The position numbers and the translations under genes were made by a program. 64,000 bases of DNA from a virus. Positions 33,118-42,191 of this stretch are shown here, one piece after another (position 1 is the stretch's first letter; each line of letters opens with the position of its first letter). The stretch is taken from the IMG/VR virus record IMGVR_UViG_3300050011_000393, positions 1 through 64,000 of that record; one strand, written 5' to 3'. The notes under the pieces are model-generated. The model ran no database searches. It saw only the letters and a program-made list of their open reading frames with translations, and had not been told where the DNA came from.

Positions 33118-33417
33118 ATGACATCTGACTCACATCGGTACTATTGCCAGAGATGCGACCGTTTCCTCTACGGAGCATTGTTGGCGGACCTTATTTCAGC
33201 GGTGAATATCCACGCGAGTTGTTTTCATCCGTCGGATTTTTCGGCCTGGACCGAAAAAGGAATTATCTTGTCCGCTCAATACACTTATTTGGAGGGGGCG
33301 GTGCCGCCTTATTTACTATCGCAGGGAATTGTCGCCCCTCCTGCCGTTATCACTCTTCCGGAAATCACCGAGAACGACAGAAAAATGCTGGCCAAGGGGC
33401 ATGTGAAATGGGACTAA
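33118..33417 (+). CDS. Hypothetical protein with N-terminal CxxC
   Basis: 99 residues, starts 3 bp after the previous gene. YYCQRCDRFLYG and later HASCFHPSD could bind zinc. The remainder is hydrophobic/beta-like (IILSAQYTYLEGAVPPYLLS). Not recognised. Confidence 0.55.
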   Translation: MTSDSHRYYCQRCDRFLYGALLADLISAVNIHASCFHPSDFSAWTEKGIILSAQYTYLEGAVPPYLLSQGIVAPPAVITLPEITENDRKMLAKGHVKWD

Positions 33418-33500
33418 AACTCTTTTTGGTTTTTGTTTTTGTGTCGCTTCTTGGCGGGCTCTGCGACCGCTGGTACGCTGTTTGGAGGCATCGCAAATGA
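33408..33500 (+). CDS. Very small membrane protein (lysis region)
   Basis: 30 residues: a hydrophobic helix (LKLFLVFVFVSLLGGL) followed by a basic tail ending WRHRK. Overlaps the previous gene and is coupled by ATGA to the next. Topology fits a small holin-like or accessory membrane peptide near the endolysin, but this is only positional. Confidence 0.45.
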   Translation: MGLKLFLVFVFVSLLGGLCDRWYAVWRHRK

Positions 33501-33682
33501 CGGCTACCGAAGAAAAACTTCTTGAACTCGGAAATGCCTTGGCGCGCGCAACAGGCCATCATATTGCCCGAGGATGTCCGAAGATTTCTCCTGCGGTTCC
33601 GTGTACGTGTGGAGCAGGTCTAGAGCAAGCGAAGGCCCTAGACGCCTGGCAAAGATTTCTTGACCAAGTAAAGGAGCAGTGA
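33497..33682 (+). CDS. Hypothetical protein
   Basis: 61 residues; ATG 33497 with GGAGG at 33484-33488, overlapping the preceding stop. Helical; PCTCGAG and RGCPK provide three cysteines. Upstream in-frame TTG 33482 is an alternative start. Unknown function. Confidence 0.55.
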   Translation: MTATEEKLLELGNALARATGHHIARGCPKISPAVPCTCGAGLEQAKALDAWQRFLDQVKEQ

Positions 33683-34272
33683 TGCCGCTCGACTTATGGA
33701 GCCAGGACTACTATAATCAAAAATCGTGGAAACGTGTGCATGACGCGCGTCCTGATGATTTTTTGCCATATGACGAAGCAAAAGAAAAGTATATTGCAGA
33801 AAGTATTGAACCGACTCTCCAAAAGTATCGCCAGTCTGACCACGCCTGGTTCGCGGATTTTTCCCGCCGCAAAGGCGAAGTAATTCACTCCAGCGATTTA
33901 ATTTATCGTCTTCAGCAACTGAATCCACACATCTTCGTGCAGCAACAGTATAACTTTCCGTCGGACTGGGGGCTGTACACCTCGGCTCTTGGCCGCATTC
34001 AGTTTTTGACCGGGTTGCCTAAGGGGTGGTTGACAGAATTTTCTTACGCGATCACAGATGACCGAGATTTGCCGACAGAAGAGCGGCGGGGTTGGCGGAC
34101 AGTTTTGGTCTACGCTTTGATGAAAGGTGCGATTACCTGGGAGCAGGTGATTGCTGAATTCGGCGAGCCGCAGGACGGGTTTAACGAGCAACGGTGGTGT
34201 GAGGCCACCGCCGCATTTCGCCATGGCGGAGACCAGATATCGCAGCGAAATATCGCGAACGTCCTCGACTAA
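33682..34272 (+). CDS. Hypothetical protein
   Basis: 196 residues; ATG 33682 with AAGGAG six bases upstream. Aromatic-rich (LWSQDYYNQKSWKRVH, HAWFADFSRRKGE, QQQYNFPSDWGLY). No recognised enzyme motif, signal or membrane segment. Ends the cluster of small genes before a late-promoter element. Confidence 0.6.
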   Translation: MPLDLWSQDYYNQKSWKRVHDARPDDFLPYDEAKEKYIAESIEPTLQKYRQSDHAWFADFSRRKGEVIHSSDLIYRLQQLNPHIFVQQQYNFPSDWGLYTSALGRIQFLTGLPKGWLTEFSYAITDDRDLPTEERRGWRTVLVYALMKGAITWEQVIAEFGEPQDGFNEQRWCEATAAFRHGGDQISQRNIANVLD

Positions 34273-34297
34273 CTTCTTACAACTTATTACAGAAACT

Positions 34298-34320
34298 GAC
34301 TAATCAAACCATAAGTGAAG
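34298..34320 (+). promoter_or_regulatory. Candidate phage late promoter, copy 3
   Basis: GACTAAT-CAAAC-CATAAGTG, followed within 15 bp by TTGAGCAA as at copy 1 (971-978). Precedes the small gene at 34356. Confidence 0.55.
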
Positions 34321-34355
34321 AGCAATCCAGTTGAGCAATTTCAAAGGCTATTTCA

Positions 34356-34526
34356 ATGGGCACGGACAATCAAAACAATCGGTCTACGGCCATCACTCCC
34401 GAAATCGCAGGAAAAATCAACACAGACCTGCTCGCCGCCGTCAAGGAAGCATTCGAGGCAGGCGTAATCGCAGGACAGCAACAAATCTTGACCGCCATAC
34501 AAGAACGCATCGCCCGAGGAGAATAG
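34356..34526 (+). CDS. Small helical protein
   Basis: 56 residues from ATG 34356: TPEIAGKINTDLLAAVKEAF, then GVIAGQQQILTAIQERIARG. Amphipathic helical character suggests oligomerisation. A TTG-started frame at 34331 over the same DNA is Arg/His-rich and looks like a shadow. It is separated by one base from the next gene and lies just after a late element, so a virion role is likely. Confidence 0.55.
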   Translation: MGTDNQNNRSTAITPEIAGKINTDLLAAVKEAFEAGVIAGQQQILTAIQERIARGE

Positions 34527-34527
34527 C

Positions 34528-35055
34528 ATGTCGAACGAACAGAACAAACCGAACCCCGCAGTACCGCCCGAATTGATGACTCCCGCCGCGCAGGCGTATA
34601 TGAACTCGCAGTTGAAGGAAACCGTCGCCGCGATGTTTCGTGAATTTGCCCCTATGCTTCAGAGTATCGCTCTGACGCCCGATAAAATTCAGGCCATGGA
34701 AGAGGCTCGTCGTGCGCCCTCCGAGGAAGTGGTGAAACGCAAAGCCCGCGAGCTCCGAGAAAGAAAGATGCAGCAAGCGGACCTCGAAGAAGCCCGCCAG
34801 CGCCAGCAAGCACTGCAAGATTCTTGCCCGCATAAATATTCTAACGGCCAGTTGTCTCTGGCTGTGATCTCGAACCGTCCAGACCGCCAGCGCCTGCTGA
34901 TTTGTTTGAAAAATCATTGCATGATTGTGCCAGGCATGTGGGTTGTCGGACCCCCGACCGAAGACCATCCGCGCGGCCGGGTTTATTTCGAAAAACCGCA
35001 CCCCGACTATCGCCGTCTGATTCAGGAATACGATACGGTCCATCAAGAAGGATAA
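34528..35055 (+). CDS. Hypothetical virion-region protein
   Basis: 175 residues. Helical, Gln/Glu/Arg-rich middle (PSEEVVKRKARELRERKMQQ, coiled-coil-like) and a C-terminal domain with SCPHKYSNG, LLICLKNHCM and RVYFEKPHPDY. The Cys/His pattern may bind zinc. Ends just before an operator-bearing promoter. Confidence 0.6.
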   Translation: MSNEQNKPNPAVPPELMTPAAQAYMNSQLKETVAAMFREFAPMLQSIALTPDKIQAMEEARRAPSEEVVKRKARELRERKMQQADLEEARQRQQALQDSCPHKYSNGQLSLAVISNRPDRQRLLICLKNHCMIVPGMWVVGPPTEDHPRGRVYFEKPHPDYRRLIQEYDTVHQEG

Positions 35056-35061
35056 AATCTC

Positions 35062-35096
35062 TTGACATTTAGAGAAGTCAATAGTACTTTAGTACT
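35062..35096 (+). promoter_or_regulatory. Operator-overlapped promoter for the glycosyltransferase pair
   Basis: TTGACA (35062-35067), 17-bp spacer, TACTTT (35085-35090); palindrome AGTACTTTAGTACT at 35083-35096 covers the -10 box. GGAGG and ATG 35114 follow. Confidence 0.75.
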
Positions 35097-35113
35097 GCGG
35101 AGGGTTTAGGTTC

Positions 35114-35890
35114 ATGAGCGCACCAAAACCGAACGGTATCGTGCTGTTGATTCCGTCCAATGGGCGGAATACTTGTATTGAATGGGCGGCGGCCTTAGCG
35201 TCGTTCAGCTATCCAGTGGGAATGAACCACTTTCTGTACATGAGCAAGGCCGACCCGGACGGCGGCCACACGCGCGCAGAACAGCGTGAAATGCTGGCCG
35301 ATATGGCGGTCAAGATCAATTCCGAATACATGATGTGGATTGATGACGACACAGTCTGCCCCGCCACCACGATTCAAGAACTGTTCTACATCCTGGCACA
35401 AAACCCCAAGGCCGCTATCGCAGGCGGTATCTACTGCACGAAATCACACCCCTCCGAACCGATTGTGTTTTTGGAACTCGGCGGCGGTCCTCACTGGCTA
35501 TGGACCATGGGTGACGTATTTCCATGCAAGGGCCTCGGCACTGGGTGCATGATGGTTCGCACCAGCGTTTTGAAGGACCTCCCCAAACCGTGGTTTCAAG
35601 ACACGTCGAAATCGATTGCGGGGGAGACCGAAGTGCGCGGCGGAGAAACGATTAACGTCGCCGCCCGAACCGGAACCGATGACTTGTACTTCTGCAAGAA
35701 AGTTTCTGAAGCGGGATATGACATCATCGCGCACGGGGGCATTTTACCTGTTCACGTTGATTATTCAGTGAATCCCAACGTCCCCTATAAACTCCCGAAG
35801 AACAGCCATCCAGTGACCTCATATCAAGAGCGCCTAGACGCCTTGAACGCCACGCTGCCACCTGACCAGCAGAAAGTGTTGCTGCCATGA
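35114..35890 (+). CDS. GT-A type glycosyltransferase-like protein
   Basis: 258 residues. IVLLIPSNGRNTCIEWAAAL at the N-terminus, YMMWIDDDTVCP with an acidic DDD metal/sugar-nucleotide motif near residue 77, and KGLGTGCMMVRTSVL plus GTDDLYFCKKVSEAG, the acceptor-side motifs of GT-A enzymes. Substrate unknown; phage glycosyltransferases modify DNA bases, virion proteins or host surface sugars. Coupled to the next gene by ATGA. Confidence 0.75.
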   Translation: MSAPKPNGIVLLIPSNGRNTCIEWAAALASFSYPVGMNHFLYMSKADPDGGHTRAEQREMLADMAVKINSEYMMWIDDDTVCPATTIQELFYILAQNPKAAIAGGIYCTKSHPSEPIVFLELGGGPHWLWTMGDVFPCKGLGTGCMMVRTSVLKDLPKPWFQDTSKSIAGETEVRGGETINVAARTGTDDLYFCKKVSEAGYDIIAHGGILPVHVDYSVNPNVPYKLPKNSHPVTSYQERLDALNATLPPDQQKVLLP

Positions 35891-36771
35891 CGGACCTGGT
35901 GATCGGCTTCGCCGCAAATTTCACCTGGAAAGACCTCGAACCCTTCGCTGTTTCTCTTGCCCGATCAGGGTATACAGGAAAAAAAGTTTTGTTCGCGCAA
36001 CGGTTGACTCAAGAGGCATGCGACTTTTTGACGTCTTTCGGCTTTGAATTACTTCCTCTTCCCGTGCTTGAGTACTCCGACCCTGAAATTACGAAGGGCG
36101 GGTACTTCGCTTACGTGGCGCGCTTCCTCTTGATTCATCGCTACCTGTACGACAACCCCGATTATAGATTTGTGGTGTGCGCCGATACGCGTGACGTCAT
36201 ATTCCAGCACGACCCGATGGCATGGATCGAGAAAAATATCGGCGACAAAGGTATCGTCGCGGCGTCCGAACATATTTATCACTGGGCCCAAAAAGGAAAC
36301 ACTGACTGGGTCATGAAGAATTTCAAGGAAGTCGACTCTTGGATGATGTCTCAGCCCGTGTATTGTTCTGGTCTGATCTCGGGGCGCGCAGACTACATCC
36401 GAGACTTGGCCATGAGCATTTATTTGATGGGCCGCGCACTAAGCGGAAATACCTGGGGAGCAGACCAGCCATCATATAACTCAATCATACACCAGAAAGC
36501 GTACGCGGACGCAACTCTGGTTCCATCCATGTCCGATGCGTACTGCCTACACTTGGTAGTGGTGGCTTTTGAAGAATATCGCAAAATGATGACCGATGCT
36601 CCCCCTCCAGTTCAGTTTGGGACCTGCTCGTCTGATGGCATCAACCCGCCTAATATGTGGGACTACGACCTTCGGGACCTGTCTAATTTCTCGGTCATTC
36701 ACCAATACGACAGAATGCCGAAGCTGGCCGAACAGATTCGCGCGAAATATAAGATGGGTTCGGAAAAGTGA
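35887..36771 (+). CDS. Second glycosyltransferase-like protein
   Basis: 294 residues. LVIGFAANFTWKDLEPFAVS begins like nucleotide-sugar binding enzymes; FVVCADTRDVIFQHDP has the DxRD acidic site; QPVYCSGLISG, WGADQPSYNSIIH and FSVIHQYDR follow in the order of eukaryote-like GT families. It probably works with the adjacent enzyme on one glycan. Its TGA lies in the next late-promoter element. Confidence 0.72.
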   Translation: MTDLVIGFAANFTWKDLEPFAVSLARSGYTGKKVLFAQRLTQEACDFLTSFGFELLPLPVLEYSDPEITKGGYFAYVARFLLIHRYLYDNPDYRFVVCADTRDVIFQHDPMAWIEKNIGDKGIVAASEHIYHWAQKGNTDWVMKNFKEVDSWMMSQPVYCSGLISGRADYIRDLAMSIYLMGRALSGNTWGADQPSYNSIIHQKAYADATLVPSMSDAYCLHLVVVAFEEYRKMMTDAPPPVQFGTCSSDGINPPNMWDYDLRDLSNFSVIHQYDRMPKLAEQIRAKYKMGSEK

Positions 36772-36792
36772 CTTGTTCCTCCATAAGTAGAG
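36770..36792 (+). promoter_or_regulatory. Candidate phage late promoter, copy 4
   Basis: GACTTGT-TCCTC-CATAAGTAGAG, beginning in the stop codon of the glycosyltransferase gene and 49 bp before the structural gene at 36841. Confidence 0.6.
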
Positions 36793-36840
36793 AGCCACTA
36801 AGGTCTCCTGCAGGTTCCCTGTAGACAAGAGGAAAAGACA

Positions 36841-37812
36841 ATGGCAAATATCGTTAGCTCGCGCGGGCATAATTCATCCTTTCGAGGCGCATCTGCCCCG
36901 AGCGCATTTTATCAAATTTTGACGTCCGATTTCGGTGAACCAGTCCCAGCCGCTCCTGCGCTGACTGTTCGCACTGCTTCGGGCACGATTACCTCCACCA
37001 CTTCCAACATTCAGTTGACTTGGATCACAGCAGAAGGCGTTTCGCTTCCATCAACGAGCACAGGCGTCCTAGTGAACTCGGCCGACGGCGGTGTTTCTAT
37101 CGTACAGCCGACGGTGCCAACAAACGGCCAGACCGTCATCGGGTGGCAGATTTATTCGCAGGGTTCGACGGGCGCTCCGCTGTTGAATACGGCGGGCATT
37201 GTTCCTGCTCCTCAGAATTTTACGACTACGCAAGGCGTTGTGGTCGGGTTCCCTGTGAACACGACAACGGTTTTCCAGAACAGCCTTGGTACAGGCGCAG
37301 TGGTTCCTGCAATCGACCGCTCAGGTATTCAGCCCGCTCTGCCTTCGGTTGTAGCTGCGACTGGCAGCACGCAAGGCAATGTCGCAACTGCTACTTTCAT
37401 CGTGCCGAACAACGGCTCGCAATGGAAGACTTACAAATCTGTCGGTGTGATGCGCCCTGACTCGACTCCCGAAAACTTTGGGATCAGTTCCAATTATCCT
37501 TGGGATTGTCAAGCCCCTCTTTATCCTGGCGCAACACCCGGAGCCACCACTTACACGCAAGTGGCGGTGACCCCAGGAACTTATATGACGATGAACGGCA
37601 CGCTGTTTGTCTCCACTCTGGCAACCAACAGCACAGCCGCAACATTCGTCGGTGCAGCCGCATTTAACGTCGCCAAGGGGTCAACTGTAACAGATGGTTC
37701 CGTGACGTGGCTCTGCCTCGGAAAAGCGACGGTGATTAAGGCCGTCTTTGAGAACGCAGGCACAACCACTACCCAACCCGTGGCGCAGGAGTACGATTTG
37801 TACCAGAACTAA
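36841..37812 (+). CDS. Virion structural protein, beta-rich
   Basis: 323 residues. Thr/Val/Gly-rich with repeated short strands; FVGAAAFNVAKGSTVTDGSV then TWLCLG resembles the 'TDGSVTW' turn seen in phage tail appendage proteins (a related TVDGNYTWKNLG occurs in the large protein at 44875). AAGAGG precedes the ATG. Likely a tail or adhesion component. Confidence 0.65.
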   Translation: MANIVSSRGHNSSFRGASAPSAFYQILTSDFGEPVPAAPALTVRTASGTITSTTSNIQLTWITAEGVSLPSTSTGVLVNSADGGVSIVQPTVPTNGQTVIGWQIYSQGSTGAPLLNTAGIVPAPQNFTTTQGVVVGFPVNTTTVFQNSLGTGAVVPAIDRSGIQPALPSVVAATGSTQGNVATATFIVPNNGSQWKTYKSVGVMRPDSTPENFGISSNYPWDCQAPLYPGATPGATTYTQVAVTPGTYMTMNGTLFVSTLATNSTAATFVGAAAFNVAKGSTVTDGSVTWLCLGKATVIKAVFENAGTTTTQPVAQEYDLYQN

Positions 37813-37907
37813 AATTTCGGCACGGGCTCGCAGACGTTATCTGAGACTCTGTGGGCCCCTCGCCTTAAAATGCAGTAGAACTAAAAATTAAAACGGAGGC
37901 ACCATCA

Positions 37908-38258
37908 ATGAGCGAAACACAAGCCGTACCTGTTGCGGGGACACCCGCTCCAGTAGCAACACCGAAGCCGAACGCGATTCAACTTATCGAAGCCGAACTC
38001 GCAAATTTCATCAAGCAGGCAGAAGTAGCGGCCAAGAATACGGAACAGGCTGTCGCCAATGTTCACGCTATTCAGGGCGCGATTCAAGGCACCAAGCACC
38101 TGTTGGCCAAGCTGCAAGGTGCAGCCATTGCCGCCGAAGCTGAAGTGAAGAAGGTCCTCGGCGAAGCGAAGCCTGAAGCCGTGAAGATTGTGACGGAAGT
38201 CGAGACCGAAGAGAAAACGGTCGTCGCGGATATCGAAGCCGAAGCGAAGAAACTGTAG
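37908..38258 (+). CDS. Coiled-coil protein
   Basis: 116 residues, ATG after CGGAGG. From residue 22 a long Ala/Glu/Val/Lys helix (LIEAELANFIKQAEVAAKNT... EVETEEKTVVADIEAEAKK) with heptad spacing. A small virion-associated or scaffold-like helical protein is plausible. It is followed by a terminator. Confidence 0.6.
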   Translation: MSETQAVPVAGTPAPVATPKPNAIQLIEAELANFIKQAEVAAKNTEQAVANVHAIQGAIQGTKHLLAKLQGAAIAAEAEVKKVLGEAKPEAVKIVTEVETEEKTVVADIEAEAKKL

Positions 38259-38309
38259 TTATACCGATCTTCCAGAGACCTGCTGCTCACAGGACTGGAT
38301 TGCTCCGAA

Positions 38310-38348
38310 CGCCCTGCTTCGCTAAAAACGGAGCAGGGCGTCTTTATT
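38310..38348 (+). terminator. Rho-independent terminator
   Basis: CGCCCTGCT (38310-38318) pairs with AGCAGGGCG (38332-38340), followed by TCTTTATTT. An alternative pairing TGCTCCG (38301-38307) with CGGAGCA (38329-38335) is mutually exclusive, as in an antiterminator. Confidence 0.8.
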
Positions 38349-38362
38349 TCAGGAGAAAAAGA

Positions 38363-39760
38363 ATGAATTCGAACGGTGTACCAAACGTCAATCAGACCAC
38401 CACTCTCCAGGCGATGGCGGATCAATTACGCATCCATACAAAGCTCCAGAACTACTTTAATGTGGGCGGGGTCGACAGCCAACCGATGCTACGTTTGGCC
38501 GACAACGTGATGCAGATGTTGCTCACCAAGCGAATGCCGTGGAAATTTAACCGCGTTCAGATGGGGTCCAATAACCCTGCCGTCAATCCTGATTTTTTCG
38601 TCACGCAAATGGGTTTCCAAGATTTTAAACATGCGGGAGCTTCTTGTTTCGCTCTGATCAACAGCGTAACTCCTGGCGGCCAGCTTCCTGCAGGCGGCGC
38701 GGGCGTGGATTTAGCGCCAGGCGTGTACCAGAACGGCAACGCACGCATTACGTATGGGCCGTTCAACGGGGGTAATTCCTATGGGCCGACGGGAAATTGG
38801 CAAACCGCCGGAATAATATTCAACCCTACAACTGGTAATTTTACAGTTCAGTTTCTTGATCCCCACCCGTTTCAAGCCGGAAATATAGGGACGTCTCAAA
38901 TTCTTATATCGGGCGTCGTTAATCCGGCGTTCAACAGCACATTCACGTACAACCAATTAGCCCAGACCAGCCAATGGATCGGCAGCTATACCCTGGTCTC
39001 GATTCCCGACAATTTTCATATCGTACTGCAGGGCAACTCCAATCACAGCGGCGCAATCTCGAATATATCCGCTTCGGGCAGTATCACAACGGTCTCGGTC
39101 GCTCAGACCATGACGCCTGGCGACATCATGACGTTCACTGGCGTCACGACCAACAGCGCACTGAATGGGCTGACAGTCACGCTCCTGACCGCTACAGGCA
39201 ACGCAGTGACGTTTCTGACCCCATCAGGCGTAACGATCACGAACGGAGTTGATACGGGCACCATGTACGCGGCCCCGTCTGGCGCGCCCGGCATCTGGAA
39301 TCTGGGATGGGTCGAGTCGGCTGCAGTAATCGATATCAACAATCCAAGTTTTCCTCTACCTATATCTCCGATTGATGCGGTGCATCGTCTTGCTCCCGAG
39401 TATTCCAGTCGCGGAGAAGACATGAACCTGTCGTGCGAAATCGATTTCGGTAATGGAGTCGTGAAATTTAGATTGTCCGAGCCTGTCAGCACGTATCCAT
39501 TCGCTTTCAGCGTCAACTACCAAGCGAAGGCTCCGAAATTTACATCTGGCCAATCAATTTTTCAATGGCCTGATGATTTATCCTACGTGTTGTTTGAGAT
39601 GCTGCTTTGGCAGGGCATGCGCTTCGCGTACGGGATTACTTCGGCTGAGACCCAAGCACAGGCGCAGTCAGCGCAGATGGCGCTTATGGCGGCTCTGGCT
39701 TCCGAAGACCGCGAAGATAATGTTCAGGCGATTACGCCGAATCGTTCGCTGATGATGTAA
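38363..39760 (+). CDS. Virion/tail structural protein
   Basis: 465 residues from ATG 38363 with AGGAG upstream; the longer frame runs back through the terminator. N-terminal helical part (MADQLRIHTKLQNYFNVGGV, PMLRLADNVMQMLLTKRMPWK) then a central beta region of Ig-like flavour (TVSVAQTMTPGDIMTFTGVT) and a C-terminal region with DDLSYVLFEMLLWQGMRFAYG. Layout suggests a tail tube, neck or adaptor protein with an inserted surface domain. Confidence 0.65.
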   Translation: MNSNGVPNVNQTTTLQAMADQLRIHTKLQNYFNVGGVDSQPMLRLADNVMQMLLTKRMPWKFNRVQMGSNNPAVNPDFFVTQMGFQDFKHAGASCFALINSVTPGGQLPAGGAGVDLAPGVYQNGNARITYGPFNGGNSYGPTGNWQTAGIIFNPTTGNFTVQFLDPHPFQAGNIGTSQILISGVVNPAFNSTFTYNQLAQTSQWIGSYTLVSIPDNFHIVLQGNSNHSGAISNISASGSITTVSVAQTMTPGDIMTFTGVTTNSALNGLTVTLLTATGNAVTFLTPSGVTITNGVDTGTMYAAPSGAPGIWNLGWVESAAVIDINNPSFPLPISPIDAVHRLAPEYSSRGEDMNLSCEIDFGNGVVKFRLSEPVSTYPFAFSVNYQAKAPKFTSGQSIFQWPDDLSYVLFEMLLWQGMRFAYGITSAETQAQAQSAQMALMAALASEDREDNVQAITPNRSLMM

Positions 39761-39770
39761 TCGAGGATTT

Positions 39771-40115
39771 GTGATCACACTTACGGGCGGAAATATTGGA
39801 GTGCCGAACGGGTCCATCCGATTTCAGTTGAACCAGGATGCGCGGGTTGTCGCTGCACCATACGGCCAGGTTCCCGCAACTCTTGTGGTCACGTACCAGT
39901 TCGACGCCACGGGCAATCTGATTCAACCTTGTCCGCTATGGTCGAACGCAGAACTGACGCCACAGCTTTCGAATGTCTTGCTAGGGACTTTTTATCTTGT
40001 TGCAGTTTATTCGCAAAGCGGGGCGCTAGTATCGGGTCCGATGCGCTGGATTTTTCCGAACCCGAGCGGTTCAACTGTTGACATCGGAACGATGGTTGCG
40101 CTGGAAGTTGAATAG
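39771..40115 (+). CDS. Tail appendage domain protein, paralogue of the 42191 N-terminus
   Basis: 114 residues, GTG start after GAGG. VPNGSIRFQLNQDARVVAAPYG and GTFYLVAVYSQSGALVSGP match, in order, the first 115 residues of the protein at 42191 (VPNGSIRFQLNTDATIIAAPYG; GTYYLVTFYDQNGALL). So a stand-alone copy of that domain exists, implying duplication. Probably a connector or chaperone-like part of a tail fibre. Confidence 0.68.
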   Translation: MITLTGGNIGVPNGSIRFQLNQDARVVAAPYGQVPATLVVTYQFDATGNLIQPCPLWSNAELTPQLSNVLLGTFYLVAVYSQSGALVSGPMRWIFPNPSGSTVDIGTMVALEVE

Positions 40116-40124
40116 GAGTTTTAT

Positions 40125-42191
40125 ATGGGTCAAATTTATTATCCATCGCCGTTCACCTTCATACCTGAGCCGCCTAATGTTGTTCTGGCGGGTCCTGCTT
40201 CTGGGAGCTCGGCTTTGCCGACATTTCGCGCGCTCGTGGCGGCGGACTTACCCGCAGTCGCATCGGCGTCCGTTCAGTCGCTTGATGTGTCGACTTTCGC
40301 TGGCGCAGACTTGGGTGCGAAGTTACTTGCAGCCCAGGCAGTCGCTCCCGCTGCGGGATGTGTTCTCGACTGTCGCAACCTCACATCACCCCAGACTCTG
40401 TCCACTGCGGTCAACATTACTGGCCCTCACCGAATCTTGGCGACGGGCTTAGTTGTCACCCAGACGGCAACGATCACGTTGACAGGGAATAACTCGGGCG
40501 TCCTCGGCACGCCTGGCCGCGCGTTCATTTTCAACAAAGGCGCGAACCTTGCCCAGCAGATTATCATCACTGGTAATGACGTGGTTGTGGATAACGTAAC
40601 GCTGAACGGTGCAATAGGGTCTGGGTATACAGGCAACGGCATTCAGGTCACGCTAGGCGCGCTCCGTCCTATCATTTCTAACTCGACAATCACAGGTCAG
40701 TTCACCGACGCGATTCATGACTTGGGCTCAACGGACTTGGATCTTAGTTTTTGTGATCTCACCGCCTTCGGCGTGAATGGTTTCAACGCGACCTCGGCAA
40801 ATACCTTGTATGCACGCATCGTCGGCACCACAATTGTGGACTCTGCCACCTCGACAGGGAACGCGGTCGTGGTGCGCGGCGGTATATTCCTCACCGATTG
40901 TCGCATCCTCACCAGCAGCAATAATGTCTGCGTGAACAATATTGGGTCTGTCACAATCGTAAGCTGCTTCATCAGTAACACAGGCGGCAACAGTTGTTAT
41001 ACTGCTTCGGCGCACGTAGGAAACATCTCATCTTCTACCCTTAGCGGCGGTGGAACTGTATCGGCAGTTGTTCAACCTTGCGTCTATGCAACACAAGGGA
41101 CCCTGACCCTGACGGGGAACACGATCCAAGGTGCAGGTGTTGGCTACGCAGTCCATGCCGACAGTTTACAAAATGGAAACCTGATCATCGCCCATAACCA
41201 GCTCGGTCAGTCTTTTACTTCGCAGGGGTATGCCATCATTTGGTTATCCGGCGACTCGATTGGTATGGTCGTTCACCACAACTCCATTATATTTGCTGAT
41301 AACTCGCCTACGGGTGTTAACTACGGTATCTGGCTGCAAACACCTAACGGCGCTCACTGCATTCAACACCGTATTGAAGACAACATTTTCCGTGCTGGTG
41401 GCGGCGGTAGCCTCGACGATATCGGAATCTTGCTAGACAATACGACTAGCAACGGGGTAAGCAGCGGACACATCATCAGCAGAAACTCTTTTGTGGATAT
41501 GACGGTAGGCATTGCGCGGAACGATCCGCCGTCGTATATGACATGCCTTTTCGAGGAAAATACTACCAACACCGGACCTATTTTCCAGACTCCAGTCGCA
41601 GGTGGCACCCTAGACGTCATTATCTCGCACTATGTGCCTTTCACTGTCGCGACTCTTCCGGTTTGCGGTGCTGGCTCGGAAATCCTTGTATCTGACGGGT
41701 TGCCAACAAGTCCGGTTAGAGCAGGTGCGGGATACTATCCACAGACTACGATTGCGACCCCGACATCTGCCGGATGGGCTGCAATGACTTCGCCTGTTGT
41801 GGCTCAGGTCAACCTAACTGCGCAAACAGCTACGTTGGCTAACCAGTATATTCCGGCCTCCGCACCGTTTTATGCGTCCGGACAGTACTTACTGACGTGG
41901 AATGCCAAACTAACGACGGTCGGGTCGGTCTCATCCACGCTCGGTCAAATGTACATCATGTACACCGATCCAGATGGCACCGCTATAACTTTGAGCGCCA
42001 CGGCTATGATTCCCGCCGGGACCTTTGCTCTGACAAGCGCGGCCAACACGGTTGCAGGGGCGGTTCTAATCGGCATGCCGCTGCTGTTGAATGTTAAACA
42101 GGGCGCGCGAATTTTATACAGCTTTGTTTTCGCACAAAGCGGCTCTCCGGCCGCTCAGTATAATCTCAACATTTGTTTGGAGATTCGATAA
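40125..42191 (+). CDS. Tailspike/tail fibre with right-handed beta-helix
   Basis: 688 residues. The N-terminus has NVVLAGPASGSSALPTFRAL then VAADLP, a motif recurring in phage tail fibres. From about residue 90 to 500, repeated short strands (ITGNDVVVDNVTLNGA, IISNSTITGQF, TIVSCFISNTGG, LTLTGNTIQG, HIISRNSFVDM) form the ladder of a pectate-lyase-like beta-helix. The C-terminal part is a beta-sandwich-like receptor-binding domain. Likely binds or degrades host surface polysaccharide. Confidence 0.8.
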   Translation: MGQIYYPSPFTFIPEPPNVVLAGPASGSSALPTFRALVAADLPAVASASVQSLDVSTFAGADLGAKLLAAQAVAPAAGCVLDCRNLTSPQTLSTAVNITGPHRILATGLVVTQTATITLTGNNSGVLGTPGRAFIFNKGANLAQQIIITGNDVVVDNVTLNGAIGSGYTGNGIQVTLGALRPIISNSTITGQFTDAIHDLGSTDLDLSFCDLTAFGVNGFNATSANTLYARIVGTTIVDSATSTGNAVVVRGGIFLTDCRILTSSNNVCVNNIGSVTIVSCFISNTGGNSCYTASAHVGNISSSTLSGGGTVSAVVQPCVYATQGTLTLTGNTIQGAGVGYAVHADSLQNGNLIIAHNQLGQSFTSQGYAIIWLSGDSIGMVVHHNSIIFADNSPTGVNYGIWLQTPNGAHCIQHRIEDNIFRAGGGGSLDDIGILLDNTTSNGVSSGHIISRNSFVDMTVGIARNDPPSYMTCLFEENTTNTGPIFQTPVAGGTLDVIISHYVPFTVATLPVCGAGSEILVSDGLPTSPVRAGAGYYPQTTIATPTSAGWAAMTSPVVAQVNLTAQTATLANQYIPASAPFYASGQYLLTWNAKLTTVGSVSSTLGQMYIMYTDPDGTAITLSATAMIPAGTFALTSAANTVAGAVLIGMPLLLNVKQGARILYSFVFAQSGSPAAQYNLNICLEIR

